DNA of 64,000 bases from Avena insularis. Lineage: Eukaryota > Streptophyta > Magnoliopsida > Poales > Poaceae. The translations under genes were made by a program, and so were the position numbers. The notes beneath the pieces are model-generated. The model made no database searches. It saw only the letters and a list, made by a program, of their open reading frames with translations, and was not told the origin of the DNA. The stretch lies in contig CM042692.1 in NCBI GenBank assembly GCA_023614405.1, forward strand, positions 117,607,503 through 117,671,502, read 5' to 3'. Of this stretch, positions 23,801-33,902 are shown piece by piece. The first letter of the stretch is position 1. Each line of letters begins with the position of its first letter.

Positions 23801-26800
23801 ATACTAAGTCGAGGAACATGAGCAACAGACAAAACATAAAATGATGAAGTACTAAGTGCCCCGACTAGCAACTGAGAGAGGAGTACCATCAGCAGTAAGA
23901 ACACGGACATGAGACTCAATGGGTCGAACAGATGTCAAAGTGGATGAATCATAAGTCATATGAAAAGATGCTGCAGTATCAAGAATCCACGGGGATGTAC
24001 CTGGATGAGTAGAAGGTGGTCTCTCAATGCCAGAAGAGTCAGTCGTAGAACCTGCAAAACCTATCGGTGAAGAATCCCCAGTAGCGGCATCGCAGTTGCG
24101 CAATCTCATGTGCAGTCAGGGACACAACTGAAGAGGTCGAGGTAGAAACACCTGTCGACTAAGAGCGGTCACTACCACCCGTGGAAGCCGCACGTAAAGT
24201 CGACGTAGAGCGGCCCGCAGAAGCCACGAGAGGAGTTGTTGTAGAGCGGCCCGCGGATGCCGCAAGGAGAGTCGACATAGAGTGGACACCACCTCATGCA
24301 GAAGGCGACACAAGAGTCGATGGTCGTGTCGACCAAGAGTGGTCACCACCTCTCGTAGAAGCCGCGAATAGTCGACGAAGAGCGGCCACAACCACGTGCG
24401 GTAGCTGCGGGAGGAGTGGAAGTCGACGATGCAGGCAGACAAGCACCAAGTACTAAGGGAAGGCATGCTTGTGATACGGGGTCAATGTAGGGAACACCGT
24501 AAAAAATCACCGGACAGCTCGGGGTCAATGTAGGGAACACCGTGAAAAATCACCGGACAACTCGAGGAAAAGATCCCGCTGGATAAAACCATATTATCTC
24601 TATTTTTTTAATATTCCACTCTGAATCAGAACACTGAATCAGAACACTGCCGGATCAAACGGGTCTGACGAAGTGACACGTAAAACTGCCAAACAAAAAC
24701 GAACTGGTGCAGACCCGAAGAGGCACAGACCGCAGGAGTTCGACCAGGACCAGCAGGCCGCCGGACGGCTCGGCGGGCCGGCGATGCAGCAGAGGCCGGC
24801 AGCGGCCGAAGATATGGCAAAGGGCAGTGGCGGCGGCCTTAGACGCTGCAGAGGGTGGTGGCGGGGGCACTTGAGTGGGAGCCCGACGGGGAAGCACAGG
24901 CGGCGGCAAACCGCACCGGCCAGTCAGAATACAGTTAGCCGGTGGTGTATGAAAAACAATTGGAGCTCGGGCGGCCGCACGAGTGAAGACCACTCGATCT
25001 TGAAGCTCGAGTCGAGGCAGAGCAGCTGAAGAGATGAAGACCAATTGGAGCTCCGTTGGTGCAGATCTCAGGTAGGAAACTAGGAATCGATCTGGGGCAG
25101 GAGCCCCCAGCGGGCAAGCAGCCGACCAGCTAGGAATCGATCTGGGGCAGGAGCTCCCAGCGGGCAAGCAGCTGGCCAGCTAGCAGAATTGGAGACGGCA
25201 GCGGTGGCCGGAAATCCACGACGGCACACGTGAGAAAAAAAATCCTATTTCTCTGATACCATGTTAGGAAAATATATCACTTGATATTATCAGCAGGCCA
25301 ATAGCCATCATATATACAGTACAGGAGGGAGGCCAAAGGCCAAAGTGCAGAAGGCCAAAGGCCATCATAAATATAACTCTAACAGCGATGACTACAAACA
25401 CTAGCGTGAGCCGAAGGCGTGCCGCTGTCCTCACCCCTCCATCACCGGAGCCAGGCAAAGCTTGTCGTAGTAGAGTCTGCTGTAGTAGACAAATGGGAAG
25501 TTGTCGTGTTAAGGCCCCAAAGGACCAGCGAACTGCTGCTGCCTCAGCAGCTGCTGGTGTTGTTGCTGCAGTGACGAGAGGGGCGCGCTGGAAGGAGGTG
25601 CGATGGCAAGAGAACAGTTGTGCCATCACGGCTTTGTAGCCTCGTAGGTAAGTGAGGTATATGGCGGCTCGGTCTCAACTTCTCAGGGAGTCTGGGCAGA
25701 GTAAGACATGGGCTTGAGTTCAATGGTGCAGATCAGTATCTATAGCATCTAGTGAATCTTGACAATGAAAGAGAGGAAGGTACACTAGCTGGTCCGGCCC
25801 AGCTACTGATGGAGTGATGGGCTATCGTCTTTCTATTTTTCTTATGGGATTTCTTATTCAATTTGTTGTCTGTGATGGTATTTTATAGCAGAGCGATTAG
25901 TCACGACAAATCTTACCTATTCTGAACTATTCCACAAGTCGGTACCCTGATCACTCGATTCGACTTTACGACTTGTAATCCTTGCTGATCATACCGTGGG
26001 CGGTAGTAAGTTTCCTGGTTCCTGGCATTTTGGTAATGTTTGTGATTAGCAGGACACATTGACATTTTGTGTTGTCAAGTAATTGTCAACTAAATTCATT
26101 TGCTTATGTTGTTATGTTGCTACATTCCAGATACAAAACTTGCAAATACTCTTACGCTTTCAAAGTTCGATTGAATCATGGAATGCAGTTTCTATCATGG
26201 TTTATTGTTCTCTATTCATACCGCAATAAAGGGGAGCTAAACATTTCCATCCTTTACAGAGGAATGTATGTATCATGATTGCCGTCTGGGAGCAGCATTT
26301 GTACCAGATCTGGAAGGAAAATTCTTAGCAACTGAGAATTTCTACCACACCTCGAAGGTTTGTTCCTCTCCATACTTCCCTCCCTCCCTTGGGTACTTGA
26401 GTATTCCAGAAAATTTCAGTTTCGTTACAGATTAGGCAGATAGAGGACAAGAGCAATACCGCTTGTCGCATGTTCCCCCAAATGTTCAATAGTTCAGCCA
26501 TTTTTTTGCTGTGGAAATGATGTTGAATTATTGATAACCTGACAGTTCTTTGGGTTGCGTTCCAAGTCCTTTCTTTCTGATCTGATGCTAGCTGGGGAGC
26601 AATTTTGCCACGGGGACTGGTCAAACATAAAAAAGAAGTACCGTTCTTTCAATGAGGGGGAACTGCTCCTTTTTTGCTTCTCTTCGGCGTATATTGTGGC
26701 CTTACTGCATGATACTCTTAAAGTGCCCATGGATCATAAGAGGTGGGCACCCCCTTTTCACTGCTTAGTATTATCACCCTGTATCTCTAAATTTAGTATT

Positions 26801-27093
26801 TACACTGTTTGTTTTGTTTCAGCATTGAGGTTACAAATCAAATTCGGGGTGTCCCAGTTGACTGGGCATTGGGCGCTTTCGTTGTACAAAAGACACCAAA
26901 CCGGACAGAGTACTCAGATCCATCAGTTTCATATCTAAACAACTATGACTCTTCTTGGTTGGTGCCACTTATTTTCATTACTACTGTGGTTGTATTTACA
27001 GCAATCTCCATCCTGAAGTGGAGAAGACCCCACCTCAAGACAATATACGACATGGAGAAAGGCTGGTACGTTATAACCAGGGTCAGCCGATGA
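17872..27093 (+). CDS. APY6: Apyrase (GDA1/CD39 family), APY6 type, 8 exons, intact
   Basis: Exons 17872-18355, 18612-18724, 18813-18920, 19128-19182, 19703-19897, 26260-26357, 26546-26742 and 26823-27093 join in frame with GT-AG introns into 506 codons plus stop. All five apyrase conserved regions are present: [10 protein letters not shown] (47-55), MATAGLRLL (121-129), [10 protein letters not shown] (from 162), GIIELGGAS (189-197) and DWALGA (430-435). A hydrophobic anchor at 17-35 and a second at 462-483, with a basic tail ending YVITRVSR, give a two-span enzyme whose catalytic part is lumenal or extracellular. The C-terminal anchor, the KTIYDMEKG tail motif and the LYSHSFLH block point to the plant APY6 branch. 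Activity expected: NTP and NDP to NMP plus phosphate with Ca/Mg. ATG 17872 has context AAGATGGC; an in-frame ATG at 17794 would add 26 residues. Intron 5 is 6362 bp because of transposons; no coding defect is seen. Confidence 0.93.
19367..19617. mobile_element. Stowaway-like MITE in apyrase intron 4
   Basis: It begins TACTCCCTCCGTTCCAATGA and its far end carries the inverted partner TTCATTGGAATGATAGGTAG. CTTATAAATTTAGTCAAA near the left pairs with sequence around 19560. The right terminus has drifted. Confidence 0.8.
19930..20181. mobile_element. Stowaway MITE in apyrase intron 5
   Basis: TACTCCCTCCTTCCCAAATT at the left and AATTTGGGAAGGAGGGAGTA at the right are a perfect 20-bp inverted pair including the TA duplication. 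It starts about 33 bp after the exon 5 donor site. Confidence 0.93.
20609..20715 (-). mobile_element. LINE-like 3' fragment, first part (split by Copia)
   Basis: A poly(T) head (antisense poly(A)) followed by CTGAAAAATTCCACTGATC and GGACCACCTAGCGAT. The sequence resumes after the Copia element at 25385 with the GCGAT duplication. The tail-first layout suggests a 5'-truncated non-LTR retroposon in antisense; the LINE class is inferred. Confidence 0.5.
20716..20852 (-). repeat. Copia 3' LTR
   Basis: It runs TGTTAGGAAAATATACC ... ATAACTCTAACA on the plus strand (minus strand TGTTAGAG ... CCTAACA). It has a 14-bp local duplication (CATCATATATATGC region) not in the other LTR. Confidence 0.92.
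20853..20875 (-). other. Copia polypurine tract
   Basis: The minus strand reads GAGTTTGAGGGAGGG just before the 3' LTR, a normal plus-strand primer for reverse transcription. Confidence 0.75.
20866..24466 (-). pseudogene. Copia gag-pol polyprotein, degenerate
   Basis: Pieces in order on the minus strand: protease around 24010 ([12 protein letters not shown]), GAG-pre-integrase and integrase start around 23450 ([20 protein letters not shown]), integrase core at 22871-23122 ([18 protein letters not shown]), RT at 21606-22190 ([42 protein letters not shown]) and RNase H at about 20900-21250 ([18 protein letters not shown]). Several frameshifts and stops separate the pieces, so no full polyprotein can be made. 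I could not see a zinc knuckle in the 24120-25170 region. Confidence 0.88.
25249..25261 (-). other. Copia primer binding site (initiator Met tRNA)
   Basis: The minus strand reads TGGTATCAGAG directly after the CCTAACA end of the 5' LTR, complementary to the 3' end of plant initiator methionine tRNA. Confidence 0.88.
25262..25384 (-). repeat. Copia 5' LTR
   Basis: 123 bp with TG...CA ends, matching 20716-20852 except for three substitutions and the missing 14 bp. Confidence 0.92.
25385..25660 (-). mobile_element. LINE-like 3' fragment, second part
   Basis: It continues from 20715 after the duplicated GCGAT. It carries CACCCCTCCATCACCGGAGC, a passage I recall as a common Triticeae dispersed repeat. 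The inner end near 25660 is not well defined. The remaining 25660-26259 of the intron shows nothing recognisable. Confidence 0.45.
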
Positions 27094-27492
27094 GCCTCGC
27101 GCCTTGTCGCTGGGAGTTGATGGAGCTCCTACGGCGGGGCACTAGTGACCGTAAATGTAAATATTCCTGATCTGATTCTTTTATTGCAACCACTGTATGG
27201 TTTGACATGCCGCCTTACTGAACCGTACGAGTGTAAGCAGCCCTTTTGTATATTATGACTGACTAGGGTTGCTGCAGTGCTGGTTCCAAATTACTGCTGA
27301 TTTAATACAGAGTTTTGTGCGGTTGAAAATTCAGAAATAAGTGTACTAGCACAATCCCAATTCTGCCATGATAGTAGATAGAAAAATAGTTGTTGTAGGT
27401 AGCTGGACTCCGAGGCGAAGCACATGTAAACAGACGACCTTAGACAGTCCTCTTGACAGTACATCTGTTCAGTAAATTATGGAAGCGAAGGA

Positions 27493-27634
27493 TGCTCTCT
27501 CTATCTAGAAATAACTCACTTGAGTTTGACTAGATTTGAATATAGATATTTGAATGTATCTACACTTGTTTTAGTGTATAGATACATTTGAATCTTGATA
27601 AATCCAAGTCAGTTATTTCTAGACGGAGGAAGTA
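27493..27634. mobile_element. Stowaway-like MITE downstream of apyrase
   Basis: CTATCTAGAAATAACTCACT pairs with a right part reading AGTCAGTTATTTCTAGACGG; the right terminus reads GGAGGAAGTA. The left terminus has drifted. Confidence 0.8.
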
Positions 27635-27648
27635 ATATTCTTCTCACT

Positions 27649-28767
27649 TTTTTTTTGAAAGGGGGAGGGGTGGAGTAAGTAATATTCTTCTCACTTTTTT
27701 TTGAAAGGGGGAGGGGTCTAGAAAGACCCCGATGAGCTGCAATTAATCTGAAGCGGTGGGTACAAGTTTACAAACAGGTGGGTACAAGTTTACAAACAGG
27801 ACCTCGAGAAAAGAAAAGATGAAAAGCAGTCCTGAGAACTATCAAAAAAGACCATGGAAAAAGAAAGGAAAAGCAATCAAGTCCAGCGTCTTTTCCACCG
27901 GTGATGAGACTCCGAAGCCGACCAGCTGTCGGGGAGCTATAGGGAGACGTGAAGCGCCAGCAAGGATCTCGAAGCAGGGCCTCCATCTTGGAGGTTGAGG
28001 TTGCGCTGTCATGGCAGCGACTTGGACGGCCTTCTTGGCCATAGATCATGGTGATGCTCGAGTCGACCATGTGATGAGCTCGAAGGTGCAGCATATGTTG
28101 GTCGCCACACATCGATGAAGCCGGAAAAAACTGCTTGCGTTGCTTCCTCCCCTCACCTCCACGTCCGGCCGGAGAAAGCATCGCCGAGCATGCTCCCACT
28201 CCATCGATGAGAGCACCAACCAGTCGCTTATTAAAGGGATTCCCCTGCATGGATCCCATCCCCTTCCACCACAGAAGCAGGATAGAGATCGACGCCGAGG
28301 CCTGCGTGATGTTGCCGAGCCATCGCCGCAGGAAAATGTCCCCAGCCACTCCCAAGACCACGCACGACGCAGATCTTCTCCCCTCTCCCTCGCCGCCACG
28401 ACCGGCCAAGAGAACGAGAGGATCAGTCGCGATGTGGAAGAGGAGGGTGACCATAGAGCTGGCCTTATTCCTAGAGATCCTGGAGCTGAACCTCGCCTCC
28501 GATTGCTTCCACCATGGCAGCTCGACGGAGAAGAAGGTGCTCTAGATGTGCCTCGTCCGGCCAGAGGACGACAGCCGCCTACTCCAAAATGCCGGCAGAG
28601 GGCCAGAACAACTACTCCTAAAATCTATATAGGGAGCATCCCCACCCTCCCATCCCCAAGCGGTAGCGCCACCGGAGACGAGAAGGAGAGGAGCTCACAG
28701 AGCAGAGACGACTCTCAAAAACAAGGGGAGAGGGTGCCTCTCGATTCGTGCGGGTTTGTGTTGTTGT
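27649..28767 (-). mobile_element. Poly(T)-headed retroposon with 12-bp target duplication
   Basis: ATTCTTCTCACT occurs at 27637-27648, again at 27684-27695, and after the element at 28768-28779. A T-run follows the left copies, so the element is an antisense, poly(A)-tailed insertion made by target-primed reverse transcription. The GC-rich body has many overlapping frames but no RT or endonuclease motif I can see, so it is either a 5'-truncated LINE end or another retroposed transcript. The left end (target copy, T-run, GAAAGGGGGAGGGG) is duplicated, as is GTGGGTACAAGTTTACAAAC at 27756-27799. Confidence 0.65.
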
Positions 28768-29036
28768 ATTCTTCTCACTAGTAATGTCCTGAGCATTTCT
28801 CCAATGGTTGCAATCTCCTATTTGGTCACAAAAACGGAGGGCAAAAGGTAAAGAGAATGAGAAAATTTCTTATTTGACACCGGCTTAAAACCTCACTAGA
28901 AACCATTTTGACATCTAAACTTGCTTTCTTTCCTCAATTGACACTCTAGTTCATTTTAAACACTAACGGTGTCAAATAGGAACATGAAAAGACTTTTTCC
29001 CCTGATAAGTGTGTGACGAAAATAATGTTTTAGAAA

Positions 29037-30406
29037 GGGCAGTACTACGCGTCCCCCCGGGGGATCGGAAGCCGCGATCCCCCGCCTCCAGCGCTCGGCA
29101 CGTGTCCACCCAGGACCACTTAGCACGTTGAGAAAAAACCACAGCCCCTTGACTTGTTTCACTTTGACCGATCCCCACAACAACAACAAAAATCCCTTTC
29201 TCTCCTGTGCCACTTCTCGCACACAGCTCCCCGCGGCTATGGCAAATATGTTGGTTGCCGGGCGGAGCTCCACAGTGCTATGACCGCCGCCAGTGAGGAA
29301 GACTCGCCTCCGACTTCCAGCAGCAACGGGAGCTTCACAGACGTCTCGTGACCCTCAGCAGCATCGTCAGAATTGTCAGCTTGTTGTTCCGTCGACCACC
29401 ACCGGTAGCGGCGTCGACCAGCGCGGTCGGCCACCGCGAGCAGCACCACCATCAACCATATGCAGCAACGCCGCCTAGAGCACTGCTTGCCGCTTGTAGC
29501 AGTGCCATCCAAGGTCGGCAGCAACACCAGACTCCCATGATAGCAAATCCACACGCCTAAGGTAGCAAACCTGGCCACCCAAGGTCAGCAGCAACACCGG
29601 ACGCCCGTGGTAGCAAGTCCGGACACCTAAGGTAGCAACGCCGCCCGCCCAGGGTAGTAACGACGGACACCTAAGGTAGCAACACCGGATGCCCGTGGTA
29701 GCAAGTCCGGACACCTAAGGTAGCAGCGCCGCCGGCCTAGGGTAGCAACGATGAACACCTAAGGTAGCAACACCGGAGGACCATGGTAGCAAAGACAGAC
29801 ACCTAAGGTAGCAACACCGGCTGCCTAGGGTAGCAACAATGGCCGCCGGACATGAGCGGACGCCCGATGAAGCAGAGCCGGCGGCCCAAGTTAGCAGAGC
29901 GGACGCCTGATGAAGTAGAGCCGGGAGGTGGATTCGAGGGGACATGTCTCGCGTGGGGCGGCACGGACGTGCTCGCGAGATGTTGGCCGGCGGCGGGGCG
30001 AGTACACATCGGTAGAGGTGGGTTGCTCAGGGCGAGCTGACGGAGGCGTAGGCCGGTGGCAGGTGCGAGCTCAAGCTATGGAGGTTTGGCAGATGGAGAA
30101 GATGGCGAAGAGGAGATTTCTGAACCGAACTCGGGATAGGAACGAGCTGAGACGGGCCTGGTCCAGCGGCAGGTGCTGCTCCGGCGGTATAGCTGAGGCG
30201 TGGGCGACGTCGTGGAGTTTTTTTTCTTTGGCGGCAGCATCGTGGAGTTGCGTCAGGGAGGAGCAGGGAGTTAGCGTGCGTCAGGGAGAAGCAGGGAGTT
30301 AGCATCAGGGAGATGCGACCCGGGGATAGTGGGTGCGGCCGTTACGGAGAGAGGTGACCCGGGGGATATTTTGGTTCGATCCCCCGTGGGAGCCGAATCA
30401 TTTCCC
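29037..30406 (-). mobile_element. Nested MULE B with 21-bp array
   Basis: TTTTAGAAA is duplicated at 29028-29036 and 30407-30415 (9 bp). Ends are inverted: GGGCAGTACTACGCG and CCCCCCGGGGGATCG at the left, CGATCCCCCGTGGGAG and CATTTCCC at the right. Inside, 29556-29845 is a tandem array. GC-rich frames (for example 29928-30302) lack recognisable domains. It appears to be a relative of the 31150-32401 element in the opposite orientation. Confidence 0.8.
29556..29845 (-). repeat. Minisatellite of about 21 bp in MULE B
   Basis: About a dozen imperfect units built on GGTAGCAACACCGG, spaced about 21 bp. Because the period is a multiple of three, the frames through it are peptide repeats and should not be read as a gene. 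Confidence 0.9.
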
Positions 30407-30669
30407 TTTTAGAAAGCTTAATATGTGCTATGGCGTGCGACGGAAAAAACGACTCCGTGTCAGTCGGGAATGGGAGAGTAGTAAAGACCTATGGCATGCG
30501 AACTTAGATGATCTTAGTTTCAGGTGAACAAAGTAGAGAAGGATAGCATTCAGATTTGGATAATTGGATTATATATTTACAAGCAGTAAGGCTACACCTA
30601 CTCGGAGGAAATGTGGAAATGTGGAGACAGCGTGGATAAATTCCTGGAGAGAGAAACCAGTGAAGAAAA

Positions 30670-31014
30670 ATGAACAGAATATCTCCATCGACCAGTGCTT
30701 GGTCGGCCACGCGACGACCAGCCTCTCATCAGAGACGACACCACGACTTGCCCTCATTCGGAAGCAGCACGGGCGAGGTTCCTAGCAAGCTCCCCCTCTT
30801 CGGCAGCTGGGTGGCAACCTCGCCGTCGTTGGAATCAGAGCAACTGTTCCTCAAGGCCATGGTTCCTCGCTTGACCAGTTCCTCGCCTCCCGTCCGCTCA
30901 TTCGCTGTCGGAGCCGCCCGCTTGGCGCCGCCCATCGCCATCACCCGGCGCCGCCACTCTAGCCTAGGGTTGAGTGAGCGCGGCCTCGTTTGGTTTGGCT
31001 GGTTTGGCCCTTGA
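30670..31014 (+). other. GC-rich gene-like segment inside the outer MULE
   Basis: This is the core of the outer element, between the two nested MULEs. A 114-codon open frame runs through it. GC content contrasts with the AT-rich terminal repeats, as for host sequence captured by a Pack-MULE. No domain is recognised, and capture is inference. Confidence 0.35.
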
Positions 31015-31149
31015 CCCAAGGTATTTTCGTCCACACAAGAAAACGACTGATAGAAAAACTAACAAAACTGACGGTAGTGTCAATTGAGGAAAAAAATAAA
31101 GTTTAGATGTCAAAATGGGAATAATTATTTTTTAGTGTCAAATAGGGAA

Positions 31150-32401
31150 GGAAAATGATGGTAATCCCCCGGACGATGCATTGTCCGGGTCGCTACCGCA
31201 CGTATTTTTCCTCCCGTCGTTATCGTTCCTTGGGCCCATGACTCTTCCCTTGCCTTATCCTCCCAAACAAAAATTCCCCAGTTCTTCTCCATCGCGCTCG
31301 CTATTGGACTGCTGCCGCCCTACCTCTCCTGGAGCTCCGCCTTGGCAGGAGATGCTGCGTTCGGAAGGGAAGGAGGTGCTGCTCTGGTGGGAAGCACTCG
31401 AGCGGGAAGGAGGTCCTGCGCCGGTGAGCTTCTCTCTCGCGTGTCCTCGGGCGGGAATCAGATCCTACGTCGGCGTTCTTCTCCATCATGTGTCCTCGGG
31501 CGGGAAGGAGGTCCTGCGCCGGCGCCGCCTCGCGCCTCTCTCGATGCCGCGCCTCCTCCATGACGCCCTTCTCCGGCGTGCTCCTCCTGCCGCACTCGCA
31601 TGGTGGTTTCCTTCCTCAGTTTGGACCGGTGCAGGACCGGCGCAGGCCCGCCCCGTTGCTGCGAACCCTCACCACGCGACCCTGCTACAGAGCCATGTCG
31701 ACCTGCTATATGCGGTGGCCGACCGTGCTACGTAGGCACGGCGACCCTGCTACAAGCGGTGGGCGACCCTGCTACAACGTCACGACTATCCCGCTACAAT
31801 GGGTGGCGTCGGAGCTACAGACTAAGGATGATGTTGCTCGTCGGAGCTACAAACTAAGGTGGACATGCTACAAAGGCTGGGCTCCGATTTTGCTACATTG
31901 ATATTTTCCTTTTGCTATCTCCGTTTATTTGTTTTGCTATAATACCGTAAAACTTTTGCTACAAGTTCTCCAGTATCTTCCGGCTAAAATCTCCAACGAT
32001 GTATCCGGCGAAGTCAGTTTTTTACTATATTAAAAGAACTTTGTTGCTACAACCGTCTTGTGATTTTGCTGCAACAGTGTTAACTTTTTGCTACAAGGTC
32101 TCCGGCGATAGTCACGGGCGAGTTTTTTCCGATGATGTTTCCGGCGAAGTTGGTTTTGCTACATTAATACAATTTTTTTGCTGCATGGTCTCCGGCGAGG
32201 TCTCTGACGAAGTCTCCGGCGAGACATTCTATTTCTGTAACGAACCTTTTTTTGCTTCGGAAGCAAAAGCGGGAACATATGTAGCAAAAACAGCGTGTTC
32301 TGCAGCAAAACCAGGATTTGGGGAGATTTTGGGGACACGTGGCACGCGTAAAAGCAGGACGATGGGAGCTCCTCATCGTCCGGGGACACTTAGCACTTGC
32401 C
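31150..32401 (+). mobile_element. Nested MULE C
   Basis: AATAGGGAA is duplicated at 31141-31149 and 32402-32410 (9 bp). Inverted ends: GGAAAATG ... TCCCCCGGACGATG at the left, CATCGTCCGGGGA ... CACTTGCC at the right. It contains TGCTAC motifs spaced 21-23 bp at about 31684-31800 and more loosely spaced ones to 32290, in the opposite sense to the array of MULE B. No transposase is seen. Confidence 0.8.
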
Positions 32402-32462
32402 AATAGGGAAACACATTTTAAGCCAGTGTGTGTCAAATAAGAAATTTTCTCAAAGAGAATAT

Positions 32463-32920
32463 ACTAACGTCGGCTTTGGCTGCCGCGTCCATCCAAATCA
32501 GGCATGTGTGCATGGCATGCACCAATGGCGTGTCCCAAGTTCGTTTTTCTACTCGTCACTGATATGGCTTATTATGCTAGAATTCAATCATGTAAAAACC
32601 TCTAGAATTCAATTAAAATTTGAGATGAAAATGTGTATTCCCCCAATTATAACTCCACGCATTAGCCTGGCCGCTCTGGCTAGTATTAACAACATGCTGT
32701 CATACATCTTTCATTTCGAGATTTCCAGATAAGTTCGGGTGGATAGAAAAGATCCTCCAAAAACCAATGCTCAATTGCTTGATGCACAGTTAGACTTTTA
32801 TCTTTTGCATAGGTGAAAAAGGTGTAGGGAAACTTTGATTCGAACACCTACTATGCCATACATCATGCGGAGAAAGTAATGTGCTCATCACCCAAATTAC
32901 ATTTAGCCATCGATTTTGTA
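32463..32920. other. Intergenic, nothing recognised
   Basis: AT-rich sequence with no repeat, MITE terminus or coding frame that I can support. Confidence 0.5.
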
Positions 32921-32921
32921 T

Positions 32922-33902
32922 TTTTTTTGGAAAGGAGCATATATTAATATCACAAGATACCAATTACACCTAGCCTCTGAAACAACGCATTGACCTAGCG
33001 GCCATACGGACGCACACAACTAAAAAAAAAGAATTACAAAAAAAAGTCGCACTATACCACCACCAAGACAGCACCAGAAGTCTAACTTCTCCAAAAGCGA
33101 TGCCTCCAAGAAGAGAATAGTGCATAAATACCGTCATCGCCCGATCATAGATCTTAGGTTTTCACCCTGAAAAAAGACTCTCAAAACAATACCGTCAACA
33201 AGTCTATTGCTAGGCACAACCAATTAAGGCCAGACACTGGGTTTTCACCCTGAAAGGTAGGACTGTGAACCTCTCTTATGCAGTTGCTCCCACTTGCATG
33301 CCACTGCTCCAAGTCATGAGTCACCAAGCCAATTCCTCACCACCACCTAGACTCGAACCACCATTGTCCGTCCTCAGATCCCGGTCTCCATGATATTCTC
33401 CGTCAGCATCACGGAACGAGAACATGCCCCATGATATTAACAACTAATAGAGCTTCAAAGCGCTCCCTCTAAACCCAAACGGTCAACGTAAAACATGAGT
33501 GCGCATGACCGAATCTCTCCAATCCGGCAATCTCCAGGCATTAATCGCCCATGGGAGTTCGCCGGCGAAGCCTTCCGGAACTCGCCACTCCGACCAGATC
33601 AGAGAGAGCAAGCAACAAGTACATCCTCGTCTTGGCGTGAGTGGAATTCTAGGACCGCCGCCTTTATTCAGCAGACGAGCAGGCCCCCATGCCGCCCACC
33701 GTCTCCATGCAACACCAACAGAGGAGGAGAGGACTACAACCACAGGAGATCGGCGTGGCTTGGCCACAGCCTCACCCTCGGCGTCGGCAAGCCTCCAACT
33801 CCTCTTCGGCCGCCAGAGAACCTCAGACCCCGGCCAAGACGACCGCGCCGCACCAAGCCCACAGCCAGCACCGCATCTCCCCCATATGAACGCCTCCACA
33901 GA
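32922..33902 (-). mobile_element. LINE-like fragment fused to truncated LTR
   Basis: It opens with a T-run (antisense poly(A)) and carries TTAGGTTTTCACCCTGAA and GGGTTTTCACCCTGAAAG, the latter a phrase I associate with Triticeae dispersed retroposons. It ends abruptly at 33902, where LTR sequence begins. No RT or endonuclease motif is visible. Frames crossing 33902 are chimeric and not genes. Confidence 0.5.

Larger units (their letters stand above)
20716..25384 (-). mobile_element. Complete Copia retrotransposon, antisense in apyrase intron 5
   Basis: The element is 4669 bp with short LTRs (137 and 123 bp) and a perfect GCGAT target duplication at 20711-20715 and 25385-25389. Order on the minus strand is 5' LTR, iMet primer site, gag-like region, protease, integrase, reverse transcriptase, RNase H, polypurine tract and 3' LTR, i.e. 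the Copia order (integrase before RT). Coding is broken into many short frames. The LTRs differ by three substitutions in 123 aligned positions plus one 14-bp indel, so the insertion is fairly young. It interrupts an older LINE-like fragment. Confidence 0.93.
28859..32451. mobile_element. Outer Mutator-like element with two nested MULEs
   Basis: AAAGAGAAT flanks it exactly on both sides (28850-28858 and 32452-32460), a 9-bp duplication as for Mutator elements. Its terminal repeats begin GAGAAAATTTCTTATTTGAC and remain similar for about 100 bp once the nested element on the right is removed (shared TTTTGACATCTAAAC and CCTCAATTGACACT). Without the two insertions it would be about 0.95 kb. No transposase is seen, so it is non-autonomous. 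Confidence 0.85.

Noticed and set aside
27768..28781. Frames of 136-228 aa on both strands
   Set aside because: They lie wholly in a retroposed GC-rich body with target duplication; no RT, endonuclease or host domain seen.
29237..30302. Repetitive frames rich in Cys/Tyr/Leu or Arg/Gly
   Set aside because: They are translations of the 21-bp minisatellite and surrounding MULE sequence.
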